Shown piece by piece: positions 24,677 to 37,563 of a DNA stretch of 64,000 nucleotides. A model generated the notes under the pieces. That model searched no databases. It was not told the DNA's origin and saw only the letters and a program-made list of their open reading frames with translations. The position numbers and the translations under genes are program-made. Numbering within the stretch: position 1 is the stretch's first letter; the number at the start of each line of letters is the position of its first letter. The stretch lies in the NCBI RefSeq assembly GCF_026341775.1, contig NZ_JAPEOB010000001.1, forward strand, positions 1,674,001-1,738,000, written 5' to 3'. The stretch comes from Streptomyces sp. NBC_00654. Its GTDB lineage: Bacteria > Actinomycetota > Actinomycetes > Streptomycetales > Streptomycetaceae.

Positions 24677-26275
24677 TCAGCCGCACACCGTCCCCGCCGC
24701 CGGGACCCTGCCGTTCAGCAGATAGCCGTCGACCGCCCTCTGCACGCAGGCGTCGCCGCTGTTGTAGGCGCCGTGCCCCTCGCCCTCGTACGTCATCTGG
24801 ATGCCGACGCCCTTGCCCAGTTCCTCGGCCATCGCCTTCGCCCCCTTGTACGGGGTCGCCGGGTCGCCGGTGTTGCCGATGACCAGGACGGGCCGCGCGC
24901 CCGGGGCGCTGACGTCCGGGGTGTCCCAGGCGCCCGCGACCGGCCAGCCGGTGCAGCCCAGCAGCCCCCAGCCCAGATAGTCGCCGAACACTGGGGAGAC
25001 CTTGCGGTATTCGGGGAGCGCGGCCTTCGTCTGCTCCAGGGAGAACCGCTGCTTGGAGTCCGCGCAGCTGATGGCGGTGTTGGCGGCGCCCGAGTTGTCG
25101 TAATGACCTTCCTGGGAGCGGCCGTTGTACGAGTCGGCGAGCGCGAGGAGCAGTGCGCCGTCGCCGCCGTCCGCCTCGTCGAGGCCCTGTTCGAGCAGGG
25201 GCCAGGTCTCCTGGGAGTAGAGGGCGGAGGCGACGGCGGTGGTGGCCTGCGTCTGGGTCAGCTGCCGGTCGCCGAGGCCGTCGACCGGCTCCTTCTCCAA
25301 CTGGCCGAGCAGATCGGCGATCCACTGCTCGACCTCCTTGCCGGTGGAACCGGGGAGCGCGCAGTCGTCGCGGCCGGCGCAGTCCGCCGTGAAGCTGTCG
25401 AAGGCGAGCTGGAAGCCCCTGGCCTGGGCGAGGGAGGACTGCGCGGAGTCCTGGGTGGGGTCGACCACCGCGTCCAGGACCGCCCGGCCGACGCGGTCGG
25501 GGAACAGGTGGGCGTAGACGCCGCCCAGCTCGGTGCCGTACGAGATGCCGAAGTAGTACAGCTGGTCGTCGCCGAGCACCTGGCGCATCAGATCCATGTC
25601 GCGGGCGGCGTTCGTCGTGCCGACGAAGGGGAGTTCGGCGCCCGAGTTCTTCTCGCAGTCCGCGATGTACGCCTTCTGGTCGTCGAGCAGTGCCTTCTCC
25701 TCGGCGGCGTCGTCGGGGGTGGCGTCCTTCTGGTTGCTGGCGTCGAGCGTCGCGTTGTCCGCGCATTCGACGCCCTCGCTGCGGCCGACCCCGCGCGGGT
25801 CGAAGCTCACCAGGTCGTAGCGGGTGCGGAGCTTCTCGTACTCGGTGCCGAAGGAGGGGAGCGTGGCGACGCCGGAGGCGCCGGGGCCGCCGAAGTTGAA
25901 CAGGAGGGAGCCGATCCGGTTCTCCTGGTTCCTGGCCCTGCCCCGGACCAGTGCCAGCTCCAGTGTCTCGCCGTCGGGCTTCGCGTAGTCGCGCGGCGCG
26001 TCCATGAACGCGCACTCCCACACGGTGCCGCCGGGCAGCGGGGAGGGCGAGCCACCGCCGCCCTGAGCCTCGTTCGGGGGCGGACAGGGCTGCCAGTCGA
26101 GCTTCTGGGACGACAGCTTCTCCGCCGTCGAGGACGGTGAGGCGGTCGATGCCGTCGAGGGCTCGGACCGGTCCGTACCGCCGCTGTCGTCGCTGTCCGA
26201 GCAGGCGGCCAGGGGCAGCAGCACGGTGGCGGTGGCAGCGAGGGCGGCGGCACGCAGGGCGGGGGAAGTCCTCAT
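24677..26275 (-). CDS. slpE: Secreted lipoprotein tripeptidyl-aminopeptidase (SlpE/Tap family)
   Basis: A 532-aa paralogue of the downstream gene, very alike along its whole length. Lipobox LAAC with Cys25, FNFGGPGASG, FGISYG (Ser245), NTGDPATPYK and EGHGAYNSG supply the lipoprotein anchor and the Ser-Asp-His triad. A Ser/Thr-rich spacer of about 30 residues follows the lipid Cys, as expected for surface display. The tandem arrangement points to an old duplication. The region immediately upstream (26276-26516) is made of GC-rich repeats and must contain the promoter. Confidence 0.88.
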   Translation of the reverse strand: MRTSPALRAAALAATATVLLPLAACSDSDDSGGTDRSEPSTASTASPSSTAEKLSSQKLDWQPCPPPNEAQGGGGSPSPLPGGTVWECAFMDAPRDYAKPDGETLELALVRGRARNQENRIGSLLFNFGGPGASGVATLPSFGTEYEKLRTRYDLVSFDPRGVGRSEGVECADNATLDASNQKDATPDDAAEEKALLDDQKAYIADCEKNSGAELPFVGTTNAARDMDLMRQVLGDDQLYYFGISYGTELGGVYAHLFPDRVGRAVLDAVVDPTQDSAQSSLAQARGFQLAFDSFTADCAGRDDCALPGSTGKEVEQWIADLLGQLEKEPVDGLGDRQLTQTQATTAVASALYSQETWPLLEQGLDEADGGDGALLLALADSYNGRSQEGHYDNSGAANTAISCADSKQRFSLEQTKAALPEYRKVSPVFGDYLGWGLLGCTGWPVAGAWDTPDVSAPGARPVLVIGNTGDPATPYKGAKAMAEELGKGVGIQMTYEGEGHGAYNSGDACVQRAVDGYLLNGRVPAAGTVCG

Positions 26276-26345
26276 GAGCCCATCGTGCGGCGGGGCACGG
26301 GGGAGCGCGCGGGGCGCGGTCCATGCGAGTGGCGCGGGTGATGCG

Positions 26346-26500
26346 GGTGGTGCGGGCCGGTCGTGCTCCGGCGGGTGGTGCGCCGTGGTGCGGGCCGGTC
26401 GCGTTCCGGCGGGTGGTGTGCCGTGGTGCGGGCGCGCGGGTGGTGCGGGCCGGTCGTGCTCCGGCGGGTGGCGCGGGGGCCGGCGGGTGGCGCGCGGGCC
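26346..26500. repeat. GC-rich imperfect tandem repeats upstream of slpE
   Basis: The core GGTGGTGCGGGCCGGTCGTG followed by CTCCGGCGGGTGG recurs at about 26346, 26386 and 26437, with partial copies ending near 26500, in a region of very few A residues. It fills most of the 241-base gap between the flippase gene end and slpE. Unstable or structured DNA; no gene seen. Confidence 0.65.
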
Positions 26501-26516
26501 GCGGGGCGGAGTGTGT

Positions 26517-29384
26517 CTAGAGCTCGCCCTTGCGGGTCAGCTGGTTGAAGCAGATCCAGCCGGGCAGCACCGGCAGCCACAGCGTCATCACGCGGTACAG
26601 CAGCACCGCGGGTGCCGCGACCTCCTTCGGCAGGCCGACCGCGATCAGGCCCAGCGTCAGCGCACCCTCGACCGCGCCCATGCCGCCCGGGGTGGGCGCC
26701 GCCGACCCCAGGGCGTTCCCGGCGAGGAAGACCACCGCGATGCTCGCGTAACTGAGCTGGGGCACGTCGGGGCCGCTGAAGGCCCGGATCGACGCGTCCA
26801 GGCAGAGCACGAACAGGCCGGTCAGCAGCAGCATGCCGCCGATGCCGGTGAGCAGCTTCTGCGGGCGCTGCACGACGTCCAGCATGCGCGGGACGACTCC
26901 GGCGAACAGCGACCGCACCCGCGTCACCACGAACTTCCGCAGGAACGGGATCGCGGTCACCACCAGCACCAGCACCGCGACCGTGAGCAGCCCGGCGATG
27001 ACCGTACGGGACGGGGTGAGGGAGTCCGGGGTCTTCTCGGTACCGGTCAGATAGCCGAACAGCGCCAGCAGCAGGATGTGGCAGCCGAGCCCGAACAACT
27101 GGGAGGCGCCGACACTCGCGACGGCCAGCCCGGGGCGCACCCCGGACCGTTGCAGGAAGCGGGTGTTCAGTGCCACACCGCCGACCGCCGCCGGAGCGAC
27201 GATCTTCACGAACGAGCCGGCCACCTGTGCCAGCACGGTCTTGCCGAACGGCACCCGCTCCGGCACGAAGCCCAGCAGGCTCATCGCCGCCGCGACATAG
27301 CTGAGGGCCGAGAAGCCCAGGGCGGCCGCCACCCAGCCCCACTCCGCCTCCTCGACGACCGTGCCGAAGTCGGCCTGGGTGACCTGGGAGATCAGGAAGT
27401 ACGCGGCGATGGAACCGGCGATGAAGCTGAGGAGGGTACGGGGCTTGATGCGTTCGAGGCGGACCGGTTCGACCGGTGCCTGCGGCCGGATCAGCAGCAC
27501 CTCGCGGCGGATCTGGGTGAGCAGATCCTCCTCGCGGGCCTCCTCCAGCGCATCGTCGATGGCCCGCTTCTCGGCCTGCTTCTCGTTGCGCAGCGACTTG
27601 CGGTCCGCCTTGCGGTCACCGGCGGACGCCGCCGCCCCGCCGTCCGCCGCGGCCGCCGAGGCCTCGCCCGTACGCAGCTGCTTGGCCGCGTGGGAGGCCT
27701 CCAGCACCGCGTCGCGCTCGCGCTGCGAACGCTCCCGGGCGATCCTGCGCAGCGCCGCCCGGGTGGAGCGGCTCAGGGCGATCGGCTGGAGCAGGGGCAG
27801 TGAGTCGGCGACGGCGTCCGGCCCGAGCACGGCGAGTGCCCCGGCGACGGACCGCTCGGCGCCCACCCGCAGCCCGAGGGTGGTGAGCAGCTGGGCGACG
27901 TCCATGCGCAGGACCAGGTCCCCGGCCGCGATCTCACCGCCGCGCAGATCGGTGACGAACGCCTTGCCGTCGCGGTCCACCAGGATCGCGTCGCCGGTGA
28001 GCCTGCGGTGGGCGATCCGGCGGGACTGGAGGGCCTTCACCTGACGCCAGGCGCTGCGCACCAGGTCGTCGGTGATCTCCTCGTCCTCCATCGCGTCCAG
28101 GGAACGGCCGCCGATGTGCTCGTACACGAGCATCACCGCGTCGGGCCCCAGCTCGGAGGTGGCGATCAGCTTGGGCGCGTTGGCCCCGGCGGCGATCGCC
28201 GCGTAGGCGAGCAGCGCCTCCTGCTCCAGGGCCTGGCGCAGCGACTGGATGGACCGGCGCTGGGTGATGCCGCGCAGGGTGAGCCTGCGCCACACCCGGT
28301 AGAAGAACCCCTGGGCCTGCTGCTCACGGTCGACGACCGTCACATCGAGCGGCGGCCCGTCCTCCAGGGTGACCAGATAGCGCCGCCCCCGGTCGTTCTG
28401 GTCGGCGTTGTCGGGGGTGTCCTCGGCGCGCATCGCGGCGACCGGCCGGAAGCCGACATGGCGCAGACCCGCCATCAGGTGCTGCCCGGTCGGCCGCACA
28501 TTGGGCGAGCCGACCGCGTACAGCGTGCCGTAGGCGACGGTCCAGCCGATCAGCACGGTGAGGATGATCGAGAACGGGGTGGTGTAGCCGCTGACCAGCA
28601 TCGCGAACGCGTCCAGGAGCAGCACCACCCACAGCACGACCCGCCAGCGCGGCCGTCTCGCCATCCCGACCGCGGTCATATAGGCGATGACGGGGGCGAG
28701 GTAGCCGTGCACGGGATCGGTGAGGCCGTCACCCGGCTGTGGCTGGGTCAGCGCGTCCTGGATGGTGCCGGGGGCCGAACCGGAGACCCAGAGGTCGGTG
28801 GCGAGGGTGACGCCGTGGGCGAGCACGGCGGCGAGCACCCCGTCCGCGATGCGCAGGCCGTCACGTTTGACCAGGCGTTCGATGGCGAAGGCGACCGGGA
28901 CGAGCAGCACGGCGATGCTGGACACCAGCCCGGCGATCTTGATCAGCAGATCGGGGGCCTGTTCCGTGCCCTTGGAGATGTCGTCCTCAAGGCCGGTGGT
29001 GGTGCCCTGGGCGAAGGCGGAGATGGTGAACAGGACGATGATCGCGAGGATCCCGACGAGGAGCCGCAGGAGGTCGGAGGGGCGGTGCACCCGGGCGGGC
29101 AGCAGCGGCTCGTCGCCGGAGACCCGGTCGGTCAGCTCCGCCCCGGCGCCGGCGAGGGTCGAACCGGCCAGGTGCTCCCGCTCCGGCTCCCGCTCCGGCT
29201 CCCGCTCGGTGGCAGGTGCCGGTGACAGTGCCGGAGCCGCGTCCGGGGCGGTGTCACGGGGGGTCTCCCCGGTGGTTCCCGGCGCGTCGGGGCGCGGCTC
29301 GGCATCAGAGGCGTCCGCCGCCTTCGGTGGCTGCACGCCCTGCTCCTTCGTCGCCTCTGAATGATCTTCGTGTTCTCGTATCAC
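26517..29384 (-). CDS. Multi-domain flippase-like (LPG-synthase TM) protein
   Basis: A 955-aa membrane protein. Residues 1-100 are Pro/Glu-rich and disordered, with EPEREPERE repeats. About 105-290 hold six or so membrane helices. About 320-540 form a soluble domain of kinase-like character (ALLAYAAIAAGANAPKLIATS, VMLVYEHIGGRSLDAM, HRRLTGDAILVDRDGKAFVTDLRGGEIA), with D in place of the usual catalytic context, so activity is doubtful. About 655-955 is the lysylphosphatidylglycerol-synthase/flippase transmembrane domain (AAPAAVGGVALNTRFL, PTPGGMGAVEGAL). Such proteins move lipids across the membrane; no aminoacyl-transfer domain is present, so lipid flipping or sensing is more likely than lysyl-PG synthesis. 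Confidence 0.85.
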   Translation of the reverse strand: MIREHEDHSEATKEQGVQPPKAADASDAEPRPDAPGTTGETPRDTAPDAAPALSPAPATEREPEREPEREHLAGSTLAGAGAELTDRVSGDEPLLPARVHRPSDLLRLLVGILAIIVLFTISAFAQGTTTGLEDDISKGTEQAPDLLIKIAGLVSSIAVLLVPVAFAIERLVKRDGLRIADGVLAAVLAHGVTLATDLWVSGSAPGTIQDALTQPQPGDGLTDPVHGYLAPVIAYMTAVGMARRPRWRVVLWVVLLLDAFAMLVSGYTTPFSIILTVLIGWTVAYGTLYAVGSPNVRPTGQHLMAGLRHVGFRPVAAMRAEDTPDNADQNDRGRRYLVTLEDGPPLDVTVVDREQQAQGFFYRVWRRLTLRGITQRRSIQSLRQALEQEALLAYAAIAAGANAPKLIATSELGPDAVMLVYEHIGGRSLDAMEDEEITDDLVRSAWRQVKALQSRRIAHRRLTGDAILVDRDGKAFVTDLRGGEIAAGDLVLRMDVAQLLTTLGLRVGAERSVAGALAVLGPDAVADSLPLLQPIALSRSTRAALRRIARERSQRERDAVLEASHAAKQLRTGEASAAAADGGAAASAGDRKADRKSLRNEKQAEKRAIDDALEEAREEDLLTQIRREVLLIRPQAPVEPVRLERIKPRTLLSFIAGSIAAYFLISQVTQADFGTVVEEAEWGWVAAALGFSALSYVAAAMSLLGFVPERVPFGKTVLAQVAGSFVKIVAPAAVGGVALNTRFLQRSGVRPGLAVASVGASQLFGLGCHILLLALFGYLTGTEKTPDSLTPSRTVIAGLLTVAVLVLVVTAIPFLRKFVVTRVRSLFAGVVPRMLDVVQRPQKLLTGIGGMLLLTGLFVLCLDASIRAFSGPDVPQLSYASIAVVFLAGNALGSAAPTPGGMGAVEGALTLGLIAVGLPKEVAAPAVLLYRVMTLWLPVLPGWICFNQLTRKGEL

Positions 29385-29496
29385 CGGTCACCGCCCGCAT
29401 GATGGTGGCACGGCACGCAGACAGAGGGGGGCATCAGGGTGCATCGCGCAGGTGCGAGATGCGCAAGATACGCTCCTTTGTGCCTGCTCGCACGCT

Positions 29497-29516
29497 CCGT
29501 GTCCGGACGGACACGG
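29497..29516. promoter_or_regulatory. Palindrome CCGTGTCC-N4-GGACACGG upstream of alkyltransferase-like gene
   Basis: An 8-bp perfect inverted repeat with a 4-base centre (itself GGAC) lies about 33 bases before the ATG, in the 164-base divergent region between the flippase and alkyltransferase-like genes. Operator-like; regulator unknown. Confidence 0.35.
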
Positions 29517-29548
29517 ATCCGGCGGCACTGTCGGTGGCGTACGGCAGG

Positions 29549-30046
29549 ATGGAGCGGATGAGCCAGAACCGGATGAGCGAAGACGGGGCGGCCGGGGACG
29601 GGGCGGCCGGGGACCGGGAGGGCGGGCGCGCTTCCGGCGCCGCCCCGGCCGGTGCCGAGCTGCCGGAGTACGCGGAGCGGGTCCTCGACGTCGCCGACCT
29701 GATCCCGCCCGGCCGCGTCATGACGTACGGCGATATCGCGGAGTGGCTGGGTGACGGCGGCCCGCGGCAGGTCGGCCGGGTCATGGCGCTGTACGGCTCC
29801 GCGGTGCCGTGGTGGCGTGTGGTGCGGGCCGACGGGGCGCTGCTCCCCGGCCATGAACTGCGGGCGCTGGACCACTACCGCGAGGAGGGGACCCCGCTCC
29901 GCGAGGCGTCGCGCGGCGCCGCCGGGCATGTGCCGCGCCTCGACATGAGACGCGCGCGCTGGGACGGCGTGACCGGTGCGGCCGACGTCACCGGTACGGG
30001 CGACGAGGCCCACGGTGCGGGCAGGGGCGAGGAAGCTCACACCTGA
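29549..30046 (+). CDS. Alkyltransferase-like (ATL) MGMT-family protein
   Basis: About 165 aa with an MGMT DNA-binding domain: PPGRVMTYGDIAEWLG is the helix-turn-helix/arginine-finger region and RQVGRVMALYG precedes the active site. The catalytic PCHR of true O6-alkylguanine-DNA alkyltransferases is replaced by PWWR, so the protein cannot accept the alkyl group. ATL proteins instead bind and flag O6-alkylguanine for nucleotide excision repair. Three Met codons (29549, 29558, 29573) are possible starts and none has a strong ribosome site; the N terminus up to ELPEYAERV is low complexity. Positional homologue of Rv3204. Confidence 0.88.
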   Translation: MERMSQNRMSEDGAAGDGAAGDREGGRASGAAPAGAELPEYAERVLDVADLIPPGRVMTYGDIAEWLGDGGPRQVGRVMALYGSAVPWWRVVRADGALLPGHELRALDHYREEGTPLREASRGAAGHVPRLDMRRARWDGVTGAADVTGTGDEAHGAGRGEEAHT

Positions 30047-30201
30047 CAGCTTCCGCCATCCGGCCCTCCCAGCGGCGGTGCCGGGCCCGTACGGGAAACG
30101 CGTCGCCGTCACGGAACCGGCCGGTCCCGTGGGCCCGGACGGCTCCACCGGCCGTACGGACATCCCCCGTCCGATACGTGACGAGGGACGCAGCGGACTC
30201 G

Positions 30202-30231
30202 CTGCCTCCCGCGCCACCGCTGGCGTAGCGT
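30202..30231 (+). promoter_or_regulatory. Possible adnA promoter in the 30047-30295 gap
   Basis: CTGCCT (30202) and TAGCGT (30226-30231) with an 18-base spacer, 65 bases before the adnA start. TAGCGT is a common Streptomyces -10 box. Nothing else recognisable lies in this 249-base gap. Confidence 0.35.
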
Positions 30232-30295
30232 CGTCAACGCGCGGCACGCTCCGCCCCTCTCCTCACCAGTACACCCACCAGGACCGGCGACCCAC

Positions 30296-33904
<3,609 letters not shown>

Positions 33905-34058
33905 TCCTGAAGCAGTCCTGAAGCAGTCGTGACGTAGGGGAGCAGGGAGTATACGGAGCAGGGGCGCGGGAGGCCGAAGCGGGGAACGGCGGAGCCGGAG
34001 CAGGGGAACGGGCGCCGGAGGACCGGCAGGTTGTCAGTGGTGTCCGGACGTTGTCAGT

Positions 34059-37000
34059 GTGTCCGGTTACCGTTCTGGGGTGTCCTCACGTCTCACCGAT
34101 CCCGAGCAGCTCAAGGAGCTCCTGGGGATTCCCTTCACTCCGGAGCAGATGGCCTGCATCACGGCGCCGCCCGCCCCGCAGGTGATCGTGGCCGGAGCCG
34201 GCTCGGGGAAGACCACGGTGATGGCGGCCCGCGTGGTCTGGCTGGTCGGGACCGGACAGGTCGCCCCCGAGCACGTCCTCGGCCTGACCTTCACCAACAA
34301 GGCGGCGGGCGAACTGGCCGAGCGGGTCCGCAAGGCCCTGGTCGCCGCCGGGGTCACCGACCCGGAGACCATCGACCCCGACCATCCGCCGGGCGAGCCC
34401 AGCATCTCCACGTACCACGCCTTCGCCGGCCGTCTCCTGACCGAACACGGTCTGCGCATCGGGCTCGAACCCACCACCCGCCTCCTGGCCGACGCCACCC
34501 GCTACCAGCTCGCCGCCCGGGTGCTGCGCGAGGCCCCCGGCCCGTATCCGGCACTGACCAGGTCGTTCCCCACCCTGGTCAGTGATCTGCTGGCCCTCGA
34601 CGCCGAGCTGGCCGAACACCTCGTACGCCCCGAGGAGCTCGCGCGCCACGACACCGGTCTCCTCCGCACGCTGGAGACGGCCAGGCTCACCAACGCCGAG
34701 CTGCGCAAGATCCCCGAGACGGCCGCGGCCCGCCGCGAGCTCCTCGGACTGACCGAGCGGTACCGCACCGCCAAGCGCGGCCGGGACCTCCTCGACTTCG
34801 GCGACCAGATCGCCCTCTCCGCCGAGCTGGCCCTCACCCGGCCCGAGACCGGCGCCCTCCTCCGCGAGGAGTTCCGGGTCGTCCTGCTCGACGAGTACCA
34901 GGACACCTCCGTCGCCCAGCGCCTGCTGCTCTCCGCCCTCTTCGGCAACGGCCCCGAAGGAGCGACCGGCCACGCGGTGACCGCCGTCGGCGACCCCTGC
35001 CAGGCGATCTACGGCTGGCGCGGTGCCTCCGTCGCCAACCTCGACGACTTCCCCCTCCACTTCCCGCACCCCGACGGCACCCCCGCCACCCGCTACAGCC
35101 TCAGCGAGAACCGCCGCAGCGGCGGTCGTCTCCTGCACCTCGCCAACGGCCTCGCCGACCCGCTGCGGGCCATGCACGAAGGCGTCGAGGCACTGCGCCC
35201 CGCCCCCGGGGCCGAGCGTGACGGCACCGTGCGCTGCGCCCTGCTGCCCACCCACACCGAAGAGATCGACTGGCTCGCCGACTCGCTCGCCCATCTCGTC
35301 AGGACGGGCACACCGCCCGGCGAGATCGCCGTACTGTGCCGCACCGCCGGGGACTTCCCGCAGATCCAGGCCGCGCTCGTCGCCCGCGACATCCCGGTCG
35401 AGGTCGTCGGCCTCTCCGGACTCCTGCACCTGCCGGAGGTCGCGGATCTCGTCGCCGTCTGCGAAGTCCTCCAGGATCCGGGGGCCAACGCCGCCCTGGT
35501 CCGGCTGCTCACCGGACCGCGCTGGCGGATCGGGCCCCGTGACCTCGCGCTGCTCGGCCGCCGCGCCCGCCTGCTCGTCCACCACGCCGCCCACGCCGAC
35601 GACGAGGACTTCGACCCAGACCGCCGCCTCGCGGAGGCCGTCGAAGGCATCGACCCGGCCGAGGTGATCTCGCTCGCCGACGCCCTGGACACCTTCCTGG
35701 TCACGGGCGACGGCCAGGACGACGGACTGCCGTTCTCCGCGGAGGCCCGCGTCCGCTTCGCCCACCTCGCCCGTGAGCTGCGCGATCTACGGCGTTCGCT
35801 GGCCGACCCCCTCATGGACGTACTGCACCGGGTCCTCGCCGCCACGGGCCTCGAAGTCGAGCTCTCCGCCTCCCCGCAGGCCCTCGCCGCCCGCCGCCGT
35901 GAGACCCTCGCCAACTTCCTCGACACGGCGGCGGGCTTCGCGGCCCTCGACGGCGAGGCCACCCTGCTGGCCTTCCTCGGCTTCCTGCGCACCGCCGCGC
36001 AGTACGAGAAGGGCCTGGACAACGCCCTGCCCGGCGGTGAGAACACCGTCAAGGTCCTCACCGCCCACAAGTCCAAGGGCCTGGAGTGGGACGTCGTCGC
36101 CGTTCCCGGACTGGTCACCGGGCAGTTCCCCAGCACCCAGTCGCGGGACGCCTGGACCTCGCAGTCCAAGGTGCTGCCGCACGCCCTGCGCGGAGACGCC
36201 GCCACCCTTCCGGAGATTCCCTCCTTCGACGCCAAGGGCCTCAAGGCGTTCAAGGAGGAGATGAAGGAGCACCAGCACACCGAGGAGCTCCGCCTCGGCT
36301 ATGTCACCTTCACCCGCCCCCGCACGCTGCTCCTCGGCTCCGGCCACTGGTGGGGGCCGACCCAGAAGAAGACGCGCGGCCCGTCCGCCTTCCTCCACGC
36401 CCTGTACGAGCACTGCGCCGCCGGATACGGCGAGATCGAGGCCTGGGCGGACGAACCGGCCGACGACGAGGAGAACCCGGCGCTGGCTGAGCGGGACACC
36501 GATCAGGCCTGGCCGCTCCCGCTGGACGGCACCGCCCTGGCCCGCCGCCGCGCCGCCCGGGACACGGTGCTGGCCCACCTGGAGTCCCTGGCCGCCGCCG
36601 GCCCCGTACCCCCGGCCGGCGTTCCTTCCGAGCCGTCCTTCGACGACCCGTTCCCGGAACCGTACGACGACCGGGACCCGGACCCGTACGGCGATCCGTT
36701 CGCAGACCCGTTCGACGACCCAGTAGGAGGGGAGGACGTGGATGTGGACGTGGACGTGGACTGGGACGACCTTCCGGCCGAGCGCCCTGCGGCCCCGCAC
36801 GTCCCCGCCGCGCGCCACGGTGACGACGGAGACCCGGTCCGCCCGGGACCGCTCACCCCGGAGGAGTCGCGCACCCTCGCCTCCTGGGACCGGGACCTGG
36901 ACGCCCTGGCGGGCGAACTGCGCCGCGCCCGCGCCACCGTGCGCGATGTCCTCGTACCCGCGTCGCTCTCCGCCACCCAGCTGCTGCGCCTGGCCGAGGA

Positions 37001-37553
37001 CCCCGACGCCTTCGCCCAGGAGCTGGCCCGGCCGATGCCGCGCCCGCCGCAGCCCGCTGCCCGCCGCGGCACCCGCTTCCACGCCTGGGTCGAGTCCCGG
37101 TTCGAGGAGCTGCCGCTGCCCATGCTCGGCCCCGACGAACTGCCCGGCGGGGACGGGCGCGACACGGAGATCGCCGACGAACGGGATCTCGCCGCGCTCA
37201 AGGAGGCGTTCGGGCGCACGGAGTACGCCCGCCGCACCCCGTACCGAGTGGAGACCCCGTTCCAGATCACGCTGGCGGGCCGGGTGATCCGGGGCCGTAT
37301 CGACGCGGTCTACCGCACGGATGACACCTACGAGATCGTCGACTGGAAGACCGGCCGCCACCGCACGGCCGATCCGCTCCAGCTCGCGGTCTACCGCCTC
37401 GCCTGGGCGGAGCTGCACGATCTGCCGCTCGACTCGGTCACCGCGACGTTCCTCTACGTACGCAGCGGGGAGAGCGTCCGCCCCACCGGGCTGCCCGGCA
37501 GGGCGGAGCTGGAGCGGATCCTCCTGGACGAGCCACCCCCGCGGGGCCGATAG
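34059..37553 (+). CDS. adnB: AdnB-like UvrD-family helicase-nuclease
   Basis: A 1164-aa partner of AdnA. Motifs: Walker A GAGSGKTT (46-53), DEYQDTSVAQR, GDPCQAIYGWRGA, TAHKSKGLEWD, YVTFTRPRTLL; C-terminal nuclease DWKTGRH with PLQLAVYRLAWAEL, and EIVDWK active site. Unlike AdnA, no Cys cluster for an Fe-S centre is seen. Between helicase and nuclease lies an acidic segment rich in Asp-Pro (DPDPYGDPFADPFDDP and VDVDVDVDWDD), probably disordered. The start may be GTG 34059 or GTG 34080; neither has a strong ribosome site. Separated from adnA by 154 bases holding short direct repeats (AGTCCTGAAGC, TTGTCAGT). Confidence 0.88.
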   Translation: MSGYRSGVSSRLTDPEQLKELLGIPFTPEQMACITAPPAPQVIVAGAGSGKTTVMAARVVWLVGTGQVAPEHVLGLTFTNKAAGELAERVRKALVAAGVTDPETIDPDHPPGEPSISTYHAFAGRLLTEHGLRIGLEPTTRLLADATRYQLAARVLREAPGPYPALTRSFPTLVSDLLALDAELAEHLVRPEELARHDTGLLRTLETARLTNAELRKIPETAAARRELLGLTERYRTAKRGRDLLDFGDQIALSAELALTRPETGALLREEFRVVLLDEYQDTSVAQRLLLSALFGNGPEGATGHAVTAVGDPCQAIYGWRGASVANLDDFPLHFPHPDGTPATRYSLSENRRSGGRLLHLANGLADPLRAMHEGVEALRPAPGAERDGTVRCALLPTHTEEIDWLADSLAHLVRTGTPPGEIAVLCRTAGDFPQIQAALVARDIPVEVVGLSGLLHLPEVADLVAVCEVLQDPGANAALVRLLTGPRWRIGPRDLALLGRRARLLVHHAAHADDEDFDPDRRLAEAVEGIDPAEVISLADALDTFLVTGDGQDDGLPFSAEARVRFAHLARELRDLRRSLADPLMDVLHRVLAATGLEVELSASPQALAARRRETLANFLDTAAGFAALDGEATLLAFLGFLRTAAQYEKGLDNALPGGENTVKVLTAHKSKGLEWDVVAVPGLVTGQFPSTQSRDAWTSQSKVLPHALRGDAATLPEIPSFDAKGLKAFKEEMKEHQHTEELRLGYVTFTRPRTLLLGSGHWWGPTQKKTRGPSAFLHALYEHCAAGYGEIEAWADEPADDEENPALAERDTDQAWPLPLDGTALARRRAARDTVLAHLESLAAAGPVPPAGVPSEPSFDDPFPEPYDDRDPDPYGDPFADPFDDPVGGEDVDVDVDVDWDDLPAERPAAPHVPAARHGDDGDPVRPGPLTPEESRTLASWDRDLDALAGELRRARATVRDVLVPASLSATQLLRLAEDPDAFAQELARPMPRPPQPAARRGTRFHAWVESRFEELPLPMLGPDELPGGDGRDTEIADERDLAALKEAFGRTEYARRTPYRVETPFQITLAGRVIRGRIDAVYRTDDTYEIVDWKTGRHRTADPLQLAVYRLAWAELHDLPLDSVTATFLYVRSGESVRPTGLPGRAELERILLDEPPPRGR

Positions 37554-37563
37554 GCTCAACAGC

